Assembly (NCBI GenBank): GCA_009792885.1
Contig: WMCF01000067.1
Span: 1,902,016 to 1,966,015 of the forward strand
Length of the DNA stretch: 64,000 bases
From: Eremophila alpestris peregrina
Taxonomy: Eukaryota > Chordata > Aves > Passeriformes > Alaudidae
Direction of reading: 5' to 3'
Part shown: positions 28,901 through 43,900 of the stretch, piece by piece
How positions within the stretch are numbered: the stretch's first letter is position 1
Layout: each line of letters starts with the position of its first letter
Position numbers and translations under genes: made by a program
Notes under the pieces: generated by a model
Databases searched by the model: none
What the model was told of the DNA's origin: nothing
The model's input: only the letters and a program-made list of their open reading frames with translations

Positions 28901-31900
28901 GCTATTTTCATGCTGCTTGGTTTGACAATAATGTTAGATCCTAAAACCATGTCTGAGGCCACACAGAGAAATAACAATTAATCATACAATACCTGTTTAA
29001 TCAGCATGTATGTTTCAGACATGATCTTCTCAATTTTGCCCAGGTCATAGGCCATGACTTTCTGCCCTTGCTGCCAGACTCGATAAGCATCGAGCAGAAG
29101 TGTTTTTCCAGACTCCACATCCTCAAGCAATTTCCTCTTCCTGCTTGACCTCTGGACAGGTTCCTCTGTAGGCACTGCCTGAAGTGTCCCTTTAGCTGCC
29201 TGCTGCTGGTGTTTGGAGCTGATGCTGAGCTCCTCCAAGGACAGTTCAGGAGCTCTGTCCCTGGGGTTCCTGCCGGGCTGCAGCCGCTCCGGCTCGCTGC
29301 GTCTGCAGGAAGAATCCATTCTCTCAGGGTCATTGGAGTAGCCATCAAGATCCATAGGCTCAACTGAACCAGGGCCAGGAAGCTCTTTAATCTCCTTGTC
29401 ATTCCTGTCCTCTTGTTCCAAGATGTCCATAGCATTGGGGATTTGCCCCTGGGTCACTTCCTTCACTCCATTTTCAGTGCTGTGTACTGCTCCATCGGAT
29501 AAAGCCGCCTTTTTGGGAAGGACATCCTTCCCCTCCTCAGCACTGCTTTTATTGGACACGTCTGTTGTCATCCTTCCTGAAGCAAGGCCAGAAGACTTGG
29601 AACCCTGATCTTCTGAAACCTTAATGGAAGAAATCATTCTTCTCTGTTATCATTGAAATCAGAAAGCATTTGAGCACAGCTGAGACTATCATGAATATTG
29701 ACAAGTACCTTTCATTACTGCCCCTGCTGAAGAAAATGCATTTATTCTATGTTCATTCCTCAATATTAATTAATCCAGGCCACAAATCTTACAATTAGAA
29801 GGATTTTAATAAGGGAAAACACCACAGAGAAGTGTCAACAGCTCAGGCTGAACTGAAGGCACAGTGTTTATTTTCCCTCACTACTTCAGTCCATGCTGAG
29901 GGATCCAGCTAAATTAAATCCAAGGTTTTAGCTGCAAAATTTTTCTTCTAACATGTTGAAATCAAAACCAAACCTGTTTCTTTTGGCAGCTGCAGATCAA
30001 GCTCAAGTTTAAGAATCTTTCCTTTAGCTGTTCTTACATAACCTTTTTAATAAATCAAGAAGTAGGCAAAACCCTGCAATAGTATTTTAGTTTTTGTACC
30101 TTTACTTTGGTGATGTTCCAAGGGTAGAAAACCTCAGTACATCATCTCTTCCTCCAAAAATTGATAATGATACAACTCTTACATCCAGATTTATGAACAA
30201 ACTAATTCATATACAGAATTCCAGTGTTCTTGACAATGTTTTAATTAAATTTGTTAAACCTACAGTCTGTGAACTTGGAAAACCACTAGGAACAAGTTCT
30301 TCCTTGAATGTATTTACCAAGTAAAGCTCCACTACCCACATCTCTTAACCTGGAAACTGATTAGCTTCTATATGACTTTGAAAAACTAAATCTAGATTAC
30401 AATTATATGTAAAAATGAGTGTGCTGCTGTCAAGGACTAGCAGTGAAAAGTGTCTAGGCATGTAACACCAAGCTGTGTGGGCTTGTTTTGAGGAATCTTA
30501 GTTCATTTTAAAAGGAAATTTCCTATAGACCCCACCTGAAAATGGAGCTCTTGTACACTACATGTATCTACCATTATTTGAAGTTAAGGGACAATCAGAC
30601 CAAACTTACTGCGATCCATTTCAAAAACTGAATTTATTACTGTATTTCAAACCAAAATACAACAATGTTGGAAGAAACTTTTCTGTGTAGTGGTATATAA
30701 ACACAAGGTACCAGGAGTAAGTGCTCATAAACGCAGTCTCAGGGGATGTAAGGAATGAGTGAACTGAACTCTGCAAACCCTAATGACTGAGCTGCAGCCA
30801 TTCAGGTGCTCTCTCACCTGTGTGAGCTCGTTGAGGGTGTCCTCCAGCACCTTCACAGTGAGCACAAAGGCCTGCTGTGCCAGCACCTGGCGATCGGCAT
30901 CCCGCAGGTACTTCCTGTGCCACAGCAGAGAGAGGGAGGTTAACACCAAAGGCAACAACCAGCACAGCACAAGCAAAACAACAGCCAGCACTACAACTTT
31001 CAAACACATGAAACAACACATCTACGTGAAATTTATCTATATCTATTTGAAATATAACAATATTGGGATGTAACATTTTAGCTGTGTTCCCCTCCACTGC
31101 TCCCCTCCCCACAAGAATCAGAGATGACACACAAAGCAGCTCTGTCTATAAACAGAGGGAAGGGGAGAATGGGAAGACACCAAGCAACCAAACCCAGAGC
31201 AAACCAGGCAACCAGATTTACAGTTTTCTTGTACCAAGCCTTCTGTGTCCCTCAAATACCAGCTTTTTATTCAATCTTTTTTTTTGAAAGAGTATCATAG
31301 TTACACAAAGCCATGCTGAACTCTCAGGTGATTTCCATGTTCTGGATAAAGCATGCACATGAGATTAAGGACATCAGCAAATCCCCTCTCTTTGATCATG
31401 TCAGTTGCCTTTGAACCTTGGATTTTTACAGCTAAAACATGGGTGTGCTACTACCTTTTCTCCTAGTTAGTATTACAAAAAAATAATATTGTATGTGTAA
31501 AACATTCACTCTATAGCTTAATTTAATTTACTAGAGCACTGTAATTTCAGTGTATTTGGACACAATGTTTTAGTTTGCTTTCAAGCAAAACACTTCCAGC
31601 TATCAATCCCACCTAATCAAGTTTAATGGAAAACTTGATTTCTATTTCAGAATTAGCTGGTTTTCATGAGAGGCCTAGAAATCAAGTAAGTAACTCTGAA
31701 GGGTACTATTTCAGTCAAAAGGCCAACATTTTAAATACAAGTATTTCCTCTCTATGATTTTAGGTTAAATAGGTAATTTTGTTATCTTTTGTCTGAAAAG
31801 CAAACCATAAACATCTGACTCCTCATTAGTTCAGTGATAACTAAAACCTCCCTGTTTTTAAAAATAGGGTTGTTCCAGGCATGTACCAGACACACCCAGA

Positions 31901-34900
31901 ATATCTGCATTTCTGAGTTCCTCTAACAATTGCAGCTCACCATGGCTGGCACTGGCTGATCCAACATGTCAAATTACTTGTTTTTTGAATTCAGTCTAGA
32001 CTTACAAATAACATAATATTTTTAGTACAGCTATGGGTTTGCTTAGGACAGAATTGAAACCTTCTATGGTCCAGTGCTTCAGATATGTTAAAAGTCAAAG
32101 TATTTTTGGCTCTAAGTTTGCTGAACAAGTGGTGACATATTCCCAGACACACTACAATCCATGCAAATTCACATGCACTCACACTCAAAAACACATGAAG
32201 AAACCTTCAATGCCTCCAACTTATTGCCATCAATCATTCAAGTTTCATTTCTTAAACATTTGCCAGAGACCAATTTCAGCATTTCCCACAGGACAACCCA
32301 CCAGAATTTTACCTCAGTTGCTTCAGAGTTTTCCTTGGATGTTTATTTTGGTCTTCTCATTGATACGAGTCCATATATAGCTCACACTAATAGCTTCTTT
32401 TTTTCTTAAATAAGGTTAATGCAATTAAAATTAGATCACCCCTGAACAGGATAAGCTTTTTAAATAGCATCAGCTGCCAAGAGGCACAAAACCATTGTTC
32501 AGGCCATCCAGGATTACAGGAAGGCAGGAGGCTGGGCCATGACCTCCTGTGCTGCGCTCAGCTCTTACGCAAGAGCGAGCAGAGGGTGCCCTCTGCTCCT
32601 CCAGAGAATCCCTCCACCTCTGTAAGCCTGGTAAGGCACCTCTGTGGCTGCTCTGAGTTTCACAGAAATGCTGAGAAACTCTAGGCTACATTCTAGAATG
32701 GTAATCCTGAGAAGAATTAGCCATCATACCACTGTACTCCCAAGGGAATCCATCTAAAGACTTCATTTCCCAAACAAAGAGCAGCTTTAAATAAAACAGT
32801 CACACAGCGAACAAAATACACTGGAAGCTTTACAGAGCAATGAATCTGTCATACTTTCCCTGGTCAGGGGTCCTCTGCAGCATAGAGGAGACTTTGAGCA
32901 GGGTGTTGTAGTCCTTCAGCTGGGACAGCACGTTGAGCAGCAGCACGATGGAGCGGTTCATATGCCACGCGAAGCTGCCGGGGCGGTCGATCTCATCCAC
33001 GGGGATGCGCCAGATGCCCTGCACAAAGGAAAGGGGGACACCTCTGCAAGGGATCCAGCTGCAAAGGGCAGAACCATGGAAATAGGGATTGAATTTCACT
33101 GAGGGCCAGGGGAATAACGGACACATAAAAGCTGTGGTCCCCCAGACAGCCAGATATGGATTTAGACCTGGATTTGAAGACAAGTGATTCCCGCCAGGAG
33201 CAAAAGAGGAAGGCTCACAGAAGCCACAGCACACCTTCTTGGAACAGTTCAGAAGCATATTTAGAAAAAGCAAGCAAAGCTCAAATTATATTGTACATTT
33301 TTCTTCAATGTGAATGAACATGCCCTTACTAAGTCAAAGCTCAACTACCATAAAAAATAAGGAGTAATTTGAAGTAAGTTTTCCTGGCCTGAAAGCTGTT
33401 AATATGCAGTCACAGCAAGGTTCTATCTTCAAATATTCTGTTACTGAACATCTTAGGAACTTGGTTAGTGCCTTGATATCATCAGTGCTCACTGTGGACT
33501 AAGCAGCCCAATAGGAAGAGTCAGATTCCTCAGCAGAATCCATTTTCCAGTGGCAGATTCAAATTCTTGGCCATACATCCTGATCCTTCTAATTAAATTT
33601 CTGGGACAAGGGAATCTTTGGGGAGCAAGGCTGGAGACTGATAGCAAATATAATTTAATTAGGGTTAGTCAGCTCAGATTTTGCCATGTCTAATACATCT
33701 AACAAGACTGTTTTCAGGTATTTATTGTGGATGCTGTCAGCACCCCAGTCAAAATGAGCTGCACATACTGCCATGCCTGCAAGTTAGGATGGGAATAATA
33801 TGGACATTCATGAAAACTGCTGCTGCACCAGGGCAAACCCTCCCCTCATGCTTTATTGAGTTCTCAAGTTTTTCCTGTAGTAGCTTTCTAAGATGAAAAT
33901 CCTCTGATCATGTAAACAATTTTGTGACAAGGCAGGAAAGAATAGTCTCATTGATAGGAGTATCTGACTGGGAAAGTTTGGCCTTCCAAACCTGTTCAGA
34001 GAGCAGGATATACAAATATTTACTCCTTTATCTTTGTGTAAAGGTCTTGCTTCGATTTGTTTAGCTTTACTTTCAGTGTGATCAAAACTCTTCAGAACTT
34101 AATAAAAAGTGGAAGCAGAGAAAATGATTACAAAATGACATTTGACCAGAAAAGCAGATCCATAATCCTCTGTGTAAAATGGACCCTTCCCTTGCATGTC
34201 TGCAGAAAAGCTCTAGTTCCTCTCCATAAGATGCATAGGAACTTAGGAAAAAACCAACACAGAAATATCAGTGGCTTAAAATCAGTGTTTTTACATGGAA
34301 AACAGTGACTTCAACTAGATATAATGCACAGGCTAATCTGCCAACTTTTCTTGCTCTTGCTTTTCCTCATGCTCTCTGCTCTTACTCCCTAGTGAACAAT
34401 AAAGCTGTTCTTCCTCTTTGCTCCCTGAAGCTTTCTTTCAAGCTCTTTTTTGTCGCTTCCCTTTCCCAGAATGTACCTAAAGCCACACCATGCCCCAGCC
34501 CCAGGCACCTCCTCCCATTCCCAACCACCCATGTCCACAAACACCTCCCATGGCCTGGAGGCCAAGAGCTCATCAGCTCAGTGAGCCCATCAGCTCCCAA
34601 GCACACACAGATCCTGCAGGTGACAGTTCTGTAAACCAGCACATACTGCTATTTAAATAGAGATGCTTTTTCTTTCCCCAAACCATACAATGGCTCTCCT
34701 TTCAGCCTACAGATGAAACACACATTCTGGAGCTGCTATTTTCTGCCTCTCTGCACGTATGTGAACTGGGTTTCTGCCAAATCCCAAAACAAGTGAATGC
34801 CTCATAATGGCACCACATTGCAACAACCTACTTAGCCAATTTAACTACACAAAACAATTTATGGGCAACTACAGCACACTGTAGGAGTGAAACACTGCCA

Positions 34901-37900
34901 ATGTGTAGGTAGGTTCCTGGTCTTTTTCAGCATTATCTCATCCTTCATTTGAATCAGGAGGATCACTTGGATCAGATATCCTATCTGGAGTTAGTTGGAA
35001 ATAATTTTGCAGCTCCTTCTCACATATCCCATGTATACATTTTAATGCTACCCTGGAAATGACAACAATGTATTAGAACCATTTTCAATGACACAATATA
35101 CAAACTGCATCCAGAAAGCCAGGAAAAAGTCCCTCAGATAGGAACATAGTTGTGTATTTTGGAGAATGCTGCTTCTTCAACAGGGCAGATTGGAAGAGGT
35201 TAAATTAAACCTCACATTAGGGGCATCCACATTTACCACTGCAACTACAAAAAGTAGAACTGATTTTAAAAGGGAAGTCACAAACTTTTCATGTGTTGAC
35301 TTGCAGCTTTGTAAATGCAAAACAGCAATAGACAGGGGTCCAATGTTACATACCTGGCTGTTCATAGGCAGCCTGGAGCCAAAAGCAGAAAGAAACCTGC
35401 CATCAGAGCAATCTTCATTCCATCACTGGATTTTATTAAGCAATATGCAAAACACCGATGTTAAAGTGAGTTTATTTCATGAGTCATATGGAACTTTTAA
35501 GACTGAGATTCCAGTCAGAATCTAAAGAATGTCTTGTTTAAATCTCTCCCAAAGAGAAGTTTAACAAAACCCATCAGGTATTAATTTGTCCTTCCTAAAT
35601 ACCAATAAACCTCGGTAAGAATACTTCTAAATTCAGATCATACACTGCAACTTCTTTTAAAAAGCTCAGTGTTAGGCTTTAATTATTTTTAACAAAGCTT
35701 AAGAAATATACAAATGCAAAGTTTGTAAAGATACTACTTTATATCTATATGAAGTGCTATATATAACTGGGGAGAAGACAAGGAAATATTATTCAGTTTG
35801 ACTAAAATTACAGTTTTTATATCATCACTTGAAAATTGAGATTTGTTAGCAAAGTACCTCTCTTGAAAGTACACTCAGAAGAGTGCAGATCCTTGTGGCA
35901 ACAATTCCCAGTTCTTTGAAAGGTTTTGTTGCTGGTTATTGCCCTCAGGGTACCTGACAAAATGTCTCCAGCTGTGGCCACCGAGAGGATTTGACATCCA
36001 AGGGCCGCAGTGTTACTTGGCCACCCCTGCCACTGCTGCAAGGTTCTCCTCCCTGCTGCCACAGCCAGCAGAGCTGTTTACACCAAACCAGAGGAAGGAG
36101 TGAGACACTTCCAACAACTCCAAAATGCCTCTCCAGATCCAAAACATCAGGCTGCTCTCTCTCCATGCCTTCCTGGCAAAACAAACAGGCTGCAAGAGTG
36201 GGGGCGGGGGAAGCCTGACACACACTGCTAGGAAAAAATAAATCTGGGAGTAGTGGAAAGCCTGCAGAGAACTTAATACTGAACATTACAGCAAATATCA
36301 AACTGAATAATGAAGCCAGTCGACCATACTCCTGGTGACACTTGTACAATTGTTTGGAATGGCTGCTGTGCCTCCCTGTGCAGAGCCAGGCTGGGGAGGG
36401 GATGAGCAGCAGAGCTCTGTGCTGAGAGCAGAGCTCTGTGGTACTTTCTAGTGCAGGCACTGAAAATAGAAAGGAAGGAAGTGCTTATTATTCTTCCACG
36501 CTGCTTACTCCAGAGCTTTAGGGGAGGGGATTCCCTGGGGTTTAGGAATGCCTCTCAGAGGAGGAGAGGCTGACAGATGCCAGCAAAGCCCAAACCTCCC
36601 TGGGGATGGCTGTGCTGCCACGGCACTGCTCCAGGCTGAGCCATTTTCTAAGCTCTGATCAAACTTTGCTCTCTCAGGGCTCCATGGCTTCACTTCTCAA
36701 CGAAATGGAGAAATGCAAGTCATGCTTCACATCATCCAATTCACATACAACAAGCAAACACATAAAACCCACACTAATACAAATAAAGACTTCCCATTAC
36801 TTAACTCCCTCTTTTTCATCCTTTTTTTTTTTTTTTTAGGGGGTCCTGGAAGTTCAAGTTGCACTACATACAACAAACTAGATCCCAAGTGACCAAACCA
36901 AAACCAAACATTTCTTCACTTGTCAGTCTCAGTAATGTCCTGCTAAGAGCCTCCAGTAAAAATAAATATAATTTAAATATTATTGTAAGATTGCTAGAAA
37001 GTATGACAAAACTAACAAACTAATTAAGTGGTTCAAGGGAAGGCACCAATTAATAATGCAACAACCTACATGACATTTCAAAATAATGAAGTTGAACTAA
37101 GCACAGCTGTATAATCCCTGGAAAGTTCACAATCCCCTAAGCTTTCTAAAGTCTCTGCTTTTATATAGGGTTAAACACAACATAGTGAAATACTACCAGT
37201 TTTACTCATGTCCTCTCTTTTTACTTACTTATAGAATTTTAATGTCTATCTCTGGGTGCCTGCAGAGGAAAGGAATATGGTTCAAGCTGAACAGATTCAG
37301 CACACAGAGGGTTTGAGACCTCTCTATTGAAGTTAGGAAGTGTAGCACAGACCCTGAACATCCCCACTCCCCTCTGTAAGCACTGCTTTATTCAGTGCTC
37401 AGCTCAGGAGAGGGTCTTTGCCTGAATCACAGCTTACTGCTACCCCTGAGCACAGCCATGAAACCACTGCCCCCTCCCCCATTCACTAAACCACCTTTCC
37501 TCATCCCATCTTAACACTCTCCCAATATCTCATATTTTACTCTGTCACTTGAATGTGACTTTTCTTCTTTTCTACAGATAATTCTATTATTTTTTCTTCC
37601 TCAATTCCTCATTTCATCCACACTGCTACTCAGCCTGCAAGGGAACAACTCTGCCTCTGTGAACAGGAATGCGAGTGGGCAGGAAAGTATTAAGAAAGGA
37701 AAGCAGCTACATTCAGAGTATTAAAACTGAATAAAAAGCTATATTCAGAGAATTAAAACTGAATAAAAAGCTATATTCAGAGAATTAAAACTCATCTGCA
37801 GGGGCCTGTGTCATTGAGCAACCCTTGTTTACTGTAACTTAGCTGATTTCAGGAAAACCTTACCAACTTTCTCAGACTATAGTTATTACATAGTATAGTA

Positions 37901-40900
37901 AGAGAATATATTTTAAAAGTATGATAATACATAAATTACATCTTATCAGCCTGGCAAAGGAAACAGAAATAAAGGCAAAACTGCAGCAACCTCCTTTCAG
38001 TAAGTCAAGAACAAGCAGGATTACAATTCCTAGTCTGTAAGGCAAATATTGTCAATTCCTTATTTTCTTATCTTTTAAATACACACACACTTGGAAATGA
38101 ATAAACAGCATGTGTATACATTTTGGAAGAACTATGGAATTCTGCAACTTTATTTTAGCAAGACAGCAGCATGAAAAAGTACTGACAAATGGAAATGCTC
38201 CACATGTTCCAATCATCATATGCTGATAAAGAAACATAATGGACAATTTTCACCTCTTATTTCTCTCTTCAAAATACAATGTATTTGCAGGGTCTAAAAT
38301 TTCAGACTTTTCAATTTCCAGAACAATCATTTTACAGTTGACTCGACTGTAAATTGGTTTTAACCCTATGAAAAGAACACCCAAGCCACAGCCACTTTGA
38401 GCATGAGTCAGGACATGCACACAGGAGGCAGGGAAAGGGAATGATTTCCTTGCTGCATAAGCAATTACACGAAAGCAGAAATGCCTTGTTAAGAAGATGA
38501 GTTACAAGTTCAGGTGGAATTCATGAAACAGAAACTGAGGCCTCCAGATGGCCTGAGCAGAGCTTTGGGTTTGGCCCCTTGCCAGGCAGAATCTGGAGGT
38601 TTGTGCTCACCCGGTCAGGAGGCCTGAGGAGGTTTAACTCAGATGGTTCCCATGTACCATGTGATTTCACAACCATGTCAACAGAAAGTCACATCACTTC
38701 TTGTTTTAAAGGGAAACAGCTAACTAGACTGTAAGAAAAGGAAATACAGAAACCATTCTACTGCATGGCTGTGATGGAAAGAAAGATAAAGCAAGCAAGG
38801 AGAAGCAACAGAGCAGGCTCTTAAAACCTGCTTTGAAGGTGCAATCCTGCTGAAACAATAACACAGCTGCATTCCCTCTGGAGCTCTGCAGCAGAGTGCC
38901 TCAGCAGACATCACCCACACGAACATCCAGGAAACACAGGAGCTGTGTGCATAATGCATCATCTCTGGGTGAAGGTGGCTGCTCCTGCACTGCTTCTCCA
39001 GCTTAACACCAACAGTGCCAGGGCAGGATTTCTCTCCAGGATACTCTGAGAATTCCCTTCTGTTCAGTCCCTCATCCCTCTAACCTGCACATCTGGGGTG
39101 CTAAAGCAAAAGTGCATTTGAAGGTAAAGCTGTGGAACACTGACTTGGTTTTTTTTTCCTTTTTTCTGTTGCCAACATTAACAAAGGTTCCCTTTTGGAC
39201 AGCTGGACAACTTCTCAAGCTGGAAGGTCAGATACTGATAAAAAGACTTTGGAACAAATGACTTAGGTATGTTTATCATCTTTCCTCTATAAGTTGCTCC
39301 CTTTTACCACCTGCATTTTAGGAGAGAGAGAAAAAAGAGACTGGTTAGGAATTAAATTACCAGCAGTTAAGTTTCATTCACTGTGTCCTGCAGACAATGC
39401 AAGGTTGCCAGAGGGATGCAGAAGAGCAGAAGTCATCCAGAGACTGTCATTCACTTCCATCAACTCAACAGAAAGCACTGAGCAGTGTCTCCTCACCCAT
39501 GGTGGAATTTCAGATTCTGCCTTTGTTACTTCAGTACCCTTTTTTGAGGTACATTTTGGTTTTAATTCATGTCCCTGTCTAAAAGAGTTTGGAACTTTTT
39601 CTTTGGGAGGATATAAAGCACAGAAATCCAGAGAACACAGGCTGCTTCTAAATCTTGTAACATACAAATAACTTGATGCAGAAATCTAATGAAAGAATAT
39701 GAAAACTTTGGTGGGAAAACCCTTTATCAGAATTTTGAATTCCTTTAGTCATTTTCTGGGGTCAGATGCAGGAAGATTTCTATACCACCAAAATAAATGG
39801 CTAGCAGGGCACATTTAGACAGTGACAGGGGTTCTGGCTTCACCTAATAAACAGCATTTCCTTGTATTTCCTGCTAAGAACTTTACAGTGTATCTGCTAC
39901 AAGCAGACTGCCTGGCATCATGCAAATGGTACCCAAAGCTAAAGTAACAAGCTTGGTACAGTCCATCCAGCAGCCTGGAAGTGGGCAGGTTCTGCACCAG
40001 CCCCCTGAAGACATCAGCAAACTCATTTTTTTTGGCAGCATGTGGCATGAATTCAATCTAATTCCACACATCTCTGATACATACATTTAATGGTGCCACC
40101 CAGAAACATTTTATAGAGGGAAAAAGGCATTTAGGGGATGTGGCTCACCTGAGCTATTACAGGCTCCACGTCAGGATGAGATGAAGAGATTACAAGATAG
40201 AAACTACTATTTCCTTTCAACACTAAGGATGATGGCTAAATCATTAAAGATGACAAATGTTAGGGGACATAAATGACAACCAGAAACTTTGCAAGGTGGT
40301 GCTGGTCTGTGTCAGTGGCAAACCAAGGCTGAGCCCCACAATTCAGTCTTACTCCTAAAGGAGGTGCTGCAGAACCAGAGAATTGGGGTTAACACAGAGA
40401 ATTGGGGTTAGCACAGAGCTGGAAGAAGCTCTTGGCTCCCAGAGAAGGGGAAGTTAAGGATTATGAGGTTTTTTTTACCCAAACCCCAACACTTCTGTCT
40501 GTACAGTGACTGTCCCAACATCCCCAGAGGTTACCAAGTAAACAGCAGTGTACTGGAACTGGAACTGCTGTTATCTGGTGGAGGGAAGGTTCCCTGGGGA
40601 TCCCAGCTGAAGGGGGTCCAGAGGAGGCCACAGAGATGATCAAAGGGCTGGAGCACCTCTGCTGTGAGGAAAGGCTGAGAGAGCTGGGCTTGGTTCAGCC
40701 TGGAGAACACAGACTCTGGGAAGGCCTCAGAGTGGCCTTTCAATACTTAAAGGGGGCCTGTAAGAAAAATGGGGACACACATTTTAGCAGGGCCTGTCAG
40801 ACAGGGACACGGGGCACTGTTTTTTTAGATTAAAGAAGGGTTGATCTAGATGAGATATAATGAAAAACTTATTTCACAGTGAGGGTGGCAAAACACTGGC

Positions 40901-43900
40901 ACAGACTGCCCAGAGCAGCAGTGGGTGGCCCATCCCTGGAACATCCATGGGCAGATTGTACAGGGCTTGGAACATCCTCATCTGGTTGAAGATGTCCTGT
41001 TCTTTGCAGGAGATTTGGACTGGGTGACCTTTAAAGGTCTCTTACAACCCAAACTGTTCTGTGATTCTACAATTCTATGATTCTACCTCAGCCTAATTTT
41101 AAGAAAATTGAAAATGGCTTCAGAACACAGAACTATCAGCTATCATTTTTGACTACATCTTGTAGCACCCAAAAATACTGAAGCTGGCACAGAGCATTGC
41201 TGAGGTTATTCTGACAACACTCCTGCCTTCACAGACTGCATGGGCAGTACAGCATAACAAAGCCTCCATCATCCAGAGCAGGATATACAGTTCTGGAAAG
41301 CAAAGGAGGACAAGAAGTTCATAACATTAAGTGCTGTGCTAATTGTTGAGATTCAGCATGCTGTTGATTCTGAATTAACATGAAGAATGGTTCAGAGATT
41401 CTTCTTGTTGTAACACTGCAGTAAGGGTTTCCTCCTTGTACAGGATGTCACTTTTTGCTATTTCAGCCTGAAATCCTTCAGGCTTGAAGGATTTGAAGAA
41501 ATAGATTTTCACCTACTTAAATACCAAGTTTTAGATGTAAATTACTGATTGTCCAGTACATAAAGACCCATTGGTTTTGAGTATTTTCAACTTGGCTGTC
41601 AGAGTGCTAAAAAGTTATTTTACCAAAATACTCCAGTTTTTCTGCCAACACAAACTGGTCTTCAATCCTACATTGCTTGCTTTTCAACAAACAAAATGCT
41701 TAACTGCCCACTCCCACCCAGCAGCTGACATCCAGCATCCCTGCACTGACAGCACAGACTTTCAGCTTTTACTCTCCTCTACATAATGACATACAGAGTG
41801 AAATATCAAGATGAGAGTCTGTAAAATCCCAGTGTTTGCAAAATATTTCAGCATGTTCATAAAATGCTTAGAAAAAGTGACATCATCCACCTTTACATTT
41901 CACATCTATATCACCATGTCAGGCTCAAGGTCTCAGAAAATATCATAAGCTAGAGGGTTAGATCAGCAGCACAGAGGGAAATATTATCATTGCAGAAAAC
42001 AATACTGATCAAGCACTCAGTGTTCTGTCTTGTCAGTACCAAATCACTAAAATACATAGCATTAGGAGATCCTGCTGAGATCTTTGAGCCTGAAGAAACA
42101 AATCAAAAGGTCCAGAGAATTCTTGCCACTAATCCCCATCACTATTTTTGAAAACAGAAAACCCTCTATAGCAGCATTAGATGGCAGCTCATAAAATACA
42201 ATCAAGTGATGATAAACTGGTAAAGAAGAGACTTCCTTTAATTTTATCTTGATACAAAATTACATCTTCACCAAAATTACCCAGAAAGATTCTCCTTAAA
42301 ATGCCTGCAGGCAAAAAGGCATCTTTCAGACAAACACTTTTACCTCAGAGTACTGTGAGTGACCACACAGACACATCACCCAACTTTGGGAGCCACTTAG
42401 GGACTTTTCAGAAGAGCACATTTTTCCTCAGTGACCTGTGGCTAGGTTTTTCTCAACTGACCCTGGTAAGTAAGAAAAAATAAAGTAGGTTCAAGGTGAC
42501 ACAACACAAAATCAGATTTTGTGCTGTACATACTGAAACTTGGTCAGGAAAGGGCCATGTCATTACTTGAAGTGACAAATCCATATGTAACAACTACTCT
42601 GGCTGGGTACTGGCAATTTTCTTTAAAGTTACAATGACCTTACATTCATGTTCAAGAGTTTATAAGCCACAGATTTCAAAACACACGTAGGCAGGGGGTT
42701 TTGCAGCTTATTTAGGAACAAATCAAGATTATGAAAAAAAGCTAGTAAACCTCACTGAATAGATTGTGAAGTTATTTACAAAAATTAAGAGAGCTGCATA
42801 CTGGAACTGAATGAAGAACTGCCAGTCCTTTTAAGAGCACAGATATAAGCAAGCACTACCAACCAGGGTGAAATATAAGATGCAATACATACCAGGAATA
42901 GTACTAAAAAAATATACTCAACTGTTCACAATTGGAAAACACTTTTGGAAAGCGACAAGAATGGCATGTTCCATGACAGGCTGGTATTTTGGTATGTGCA
43001 CACAATCTGGAAGCACAGAGAAATACTTGAATCTTTTGTCAATGTTGAGAAGAAAAAAAACAACGGGAAGCTGAAGAGAACAAAAACTTAAATTCCTCCA
43101 GTGCTCTGACAGAGCTAAAGTAACAGCAGGAGCTAGCAGAAAAGGCTTTCAAAGCAGAATCCTGTAAGATCTGACTGGGGTTCCCCACTCCTCTTTCTAA
43201 TGCCAGTTCTAGAAATGACTTGTGTTTGTAAACACATGACTTAATTCGTATTTGAAGGTCCCAGCTCTGTCTGAGGTTTCATACTGGCTCAGGAATGACA
43301 GAAATACACATCCTGGATTTCAAACAGTTTTGTTAGCTGGTTTGTTAGCTGAAGTTGAGGGCAGGAAGCAGCTTATTTGAAATAGGTAGTAAGAAACAAA
43401 TATCCCATAATAGAGGTTATGAACCAGAAAAAGACATTTGCAGTGAGTAAAGCCTTGGAGACATACTCCTCTCCAAAAATTAAAGCTCTACATGAGTTTG
43501 CACAATCCATCCTCAACAATTAGGAGCCTCAAATTAAGCCATTAGGAGCTGACAAGTAATTAATTGCATTACCTCTTTCCCCCCCACTACAGCAGCATGC
43601 ACAGAACACTTCCCTTCTCTGTCCAGCAAGGGGAGGCCCTGAAGGAATCCTGACGGCTATAAAAGGTAAAAAAATCTCTTTCTGTTATGCACCCCACAGC
43701 TAATCTCAAGTTATCTTTTCTCCTCTGATACAGGAATTCATGCAACAAAAAAGAATTCCAATAACTCTGTTTCTCATGTATTTTACCTTTTTTTTTTTGC
43801 AGGGGAGGACATATATGTGTGTTAACACCTTATGCTGTCTTGCTTTCAGACACTGCCAGGACTTCCTCAGAAAAACAAAAGCACTTCTTTATCCAGTTGT

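Noticed and set aside
29620..29637. ATG and codons MISSIK in front of exon d
   Set aside because: They lie upstream of the acceptor at 29620/29619 and are intronic; the exon is entered from the previous Gln codon.
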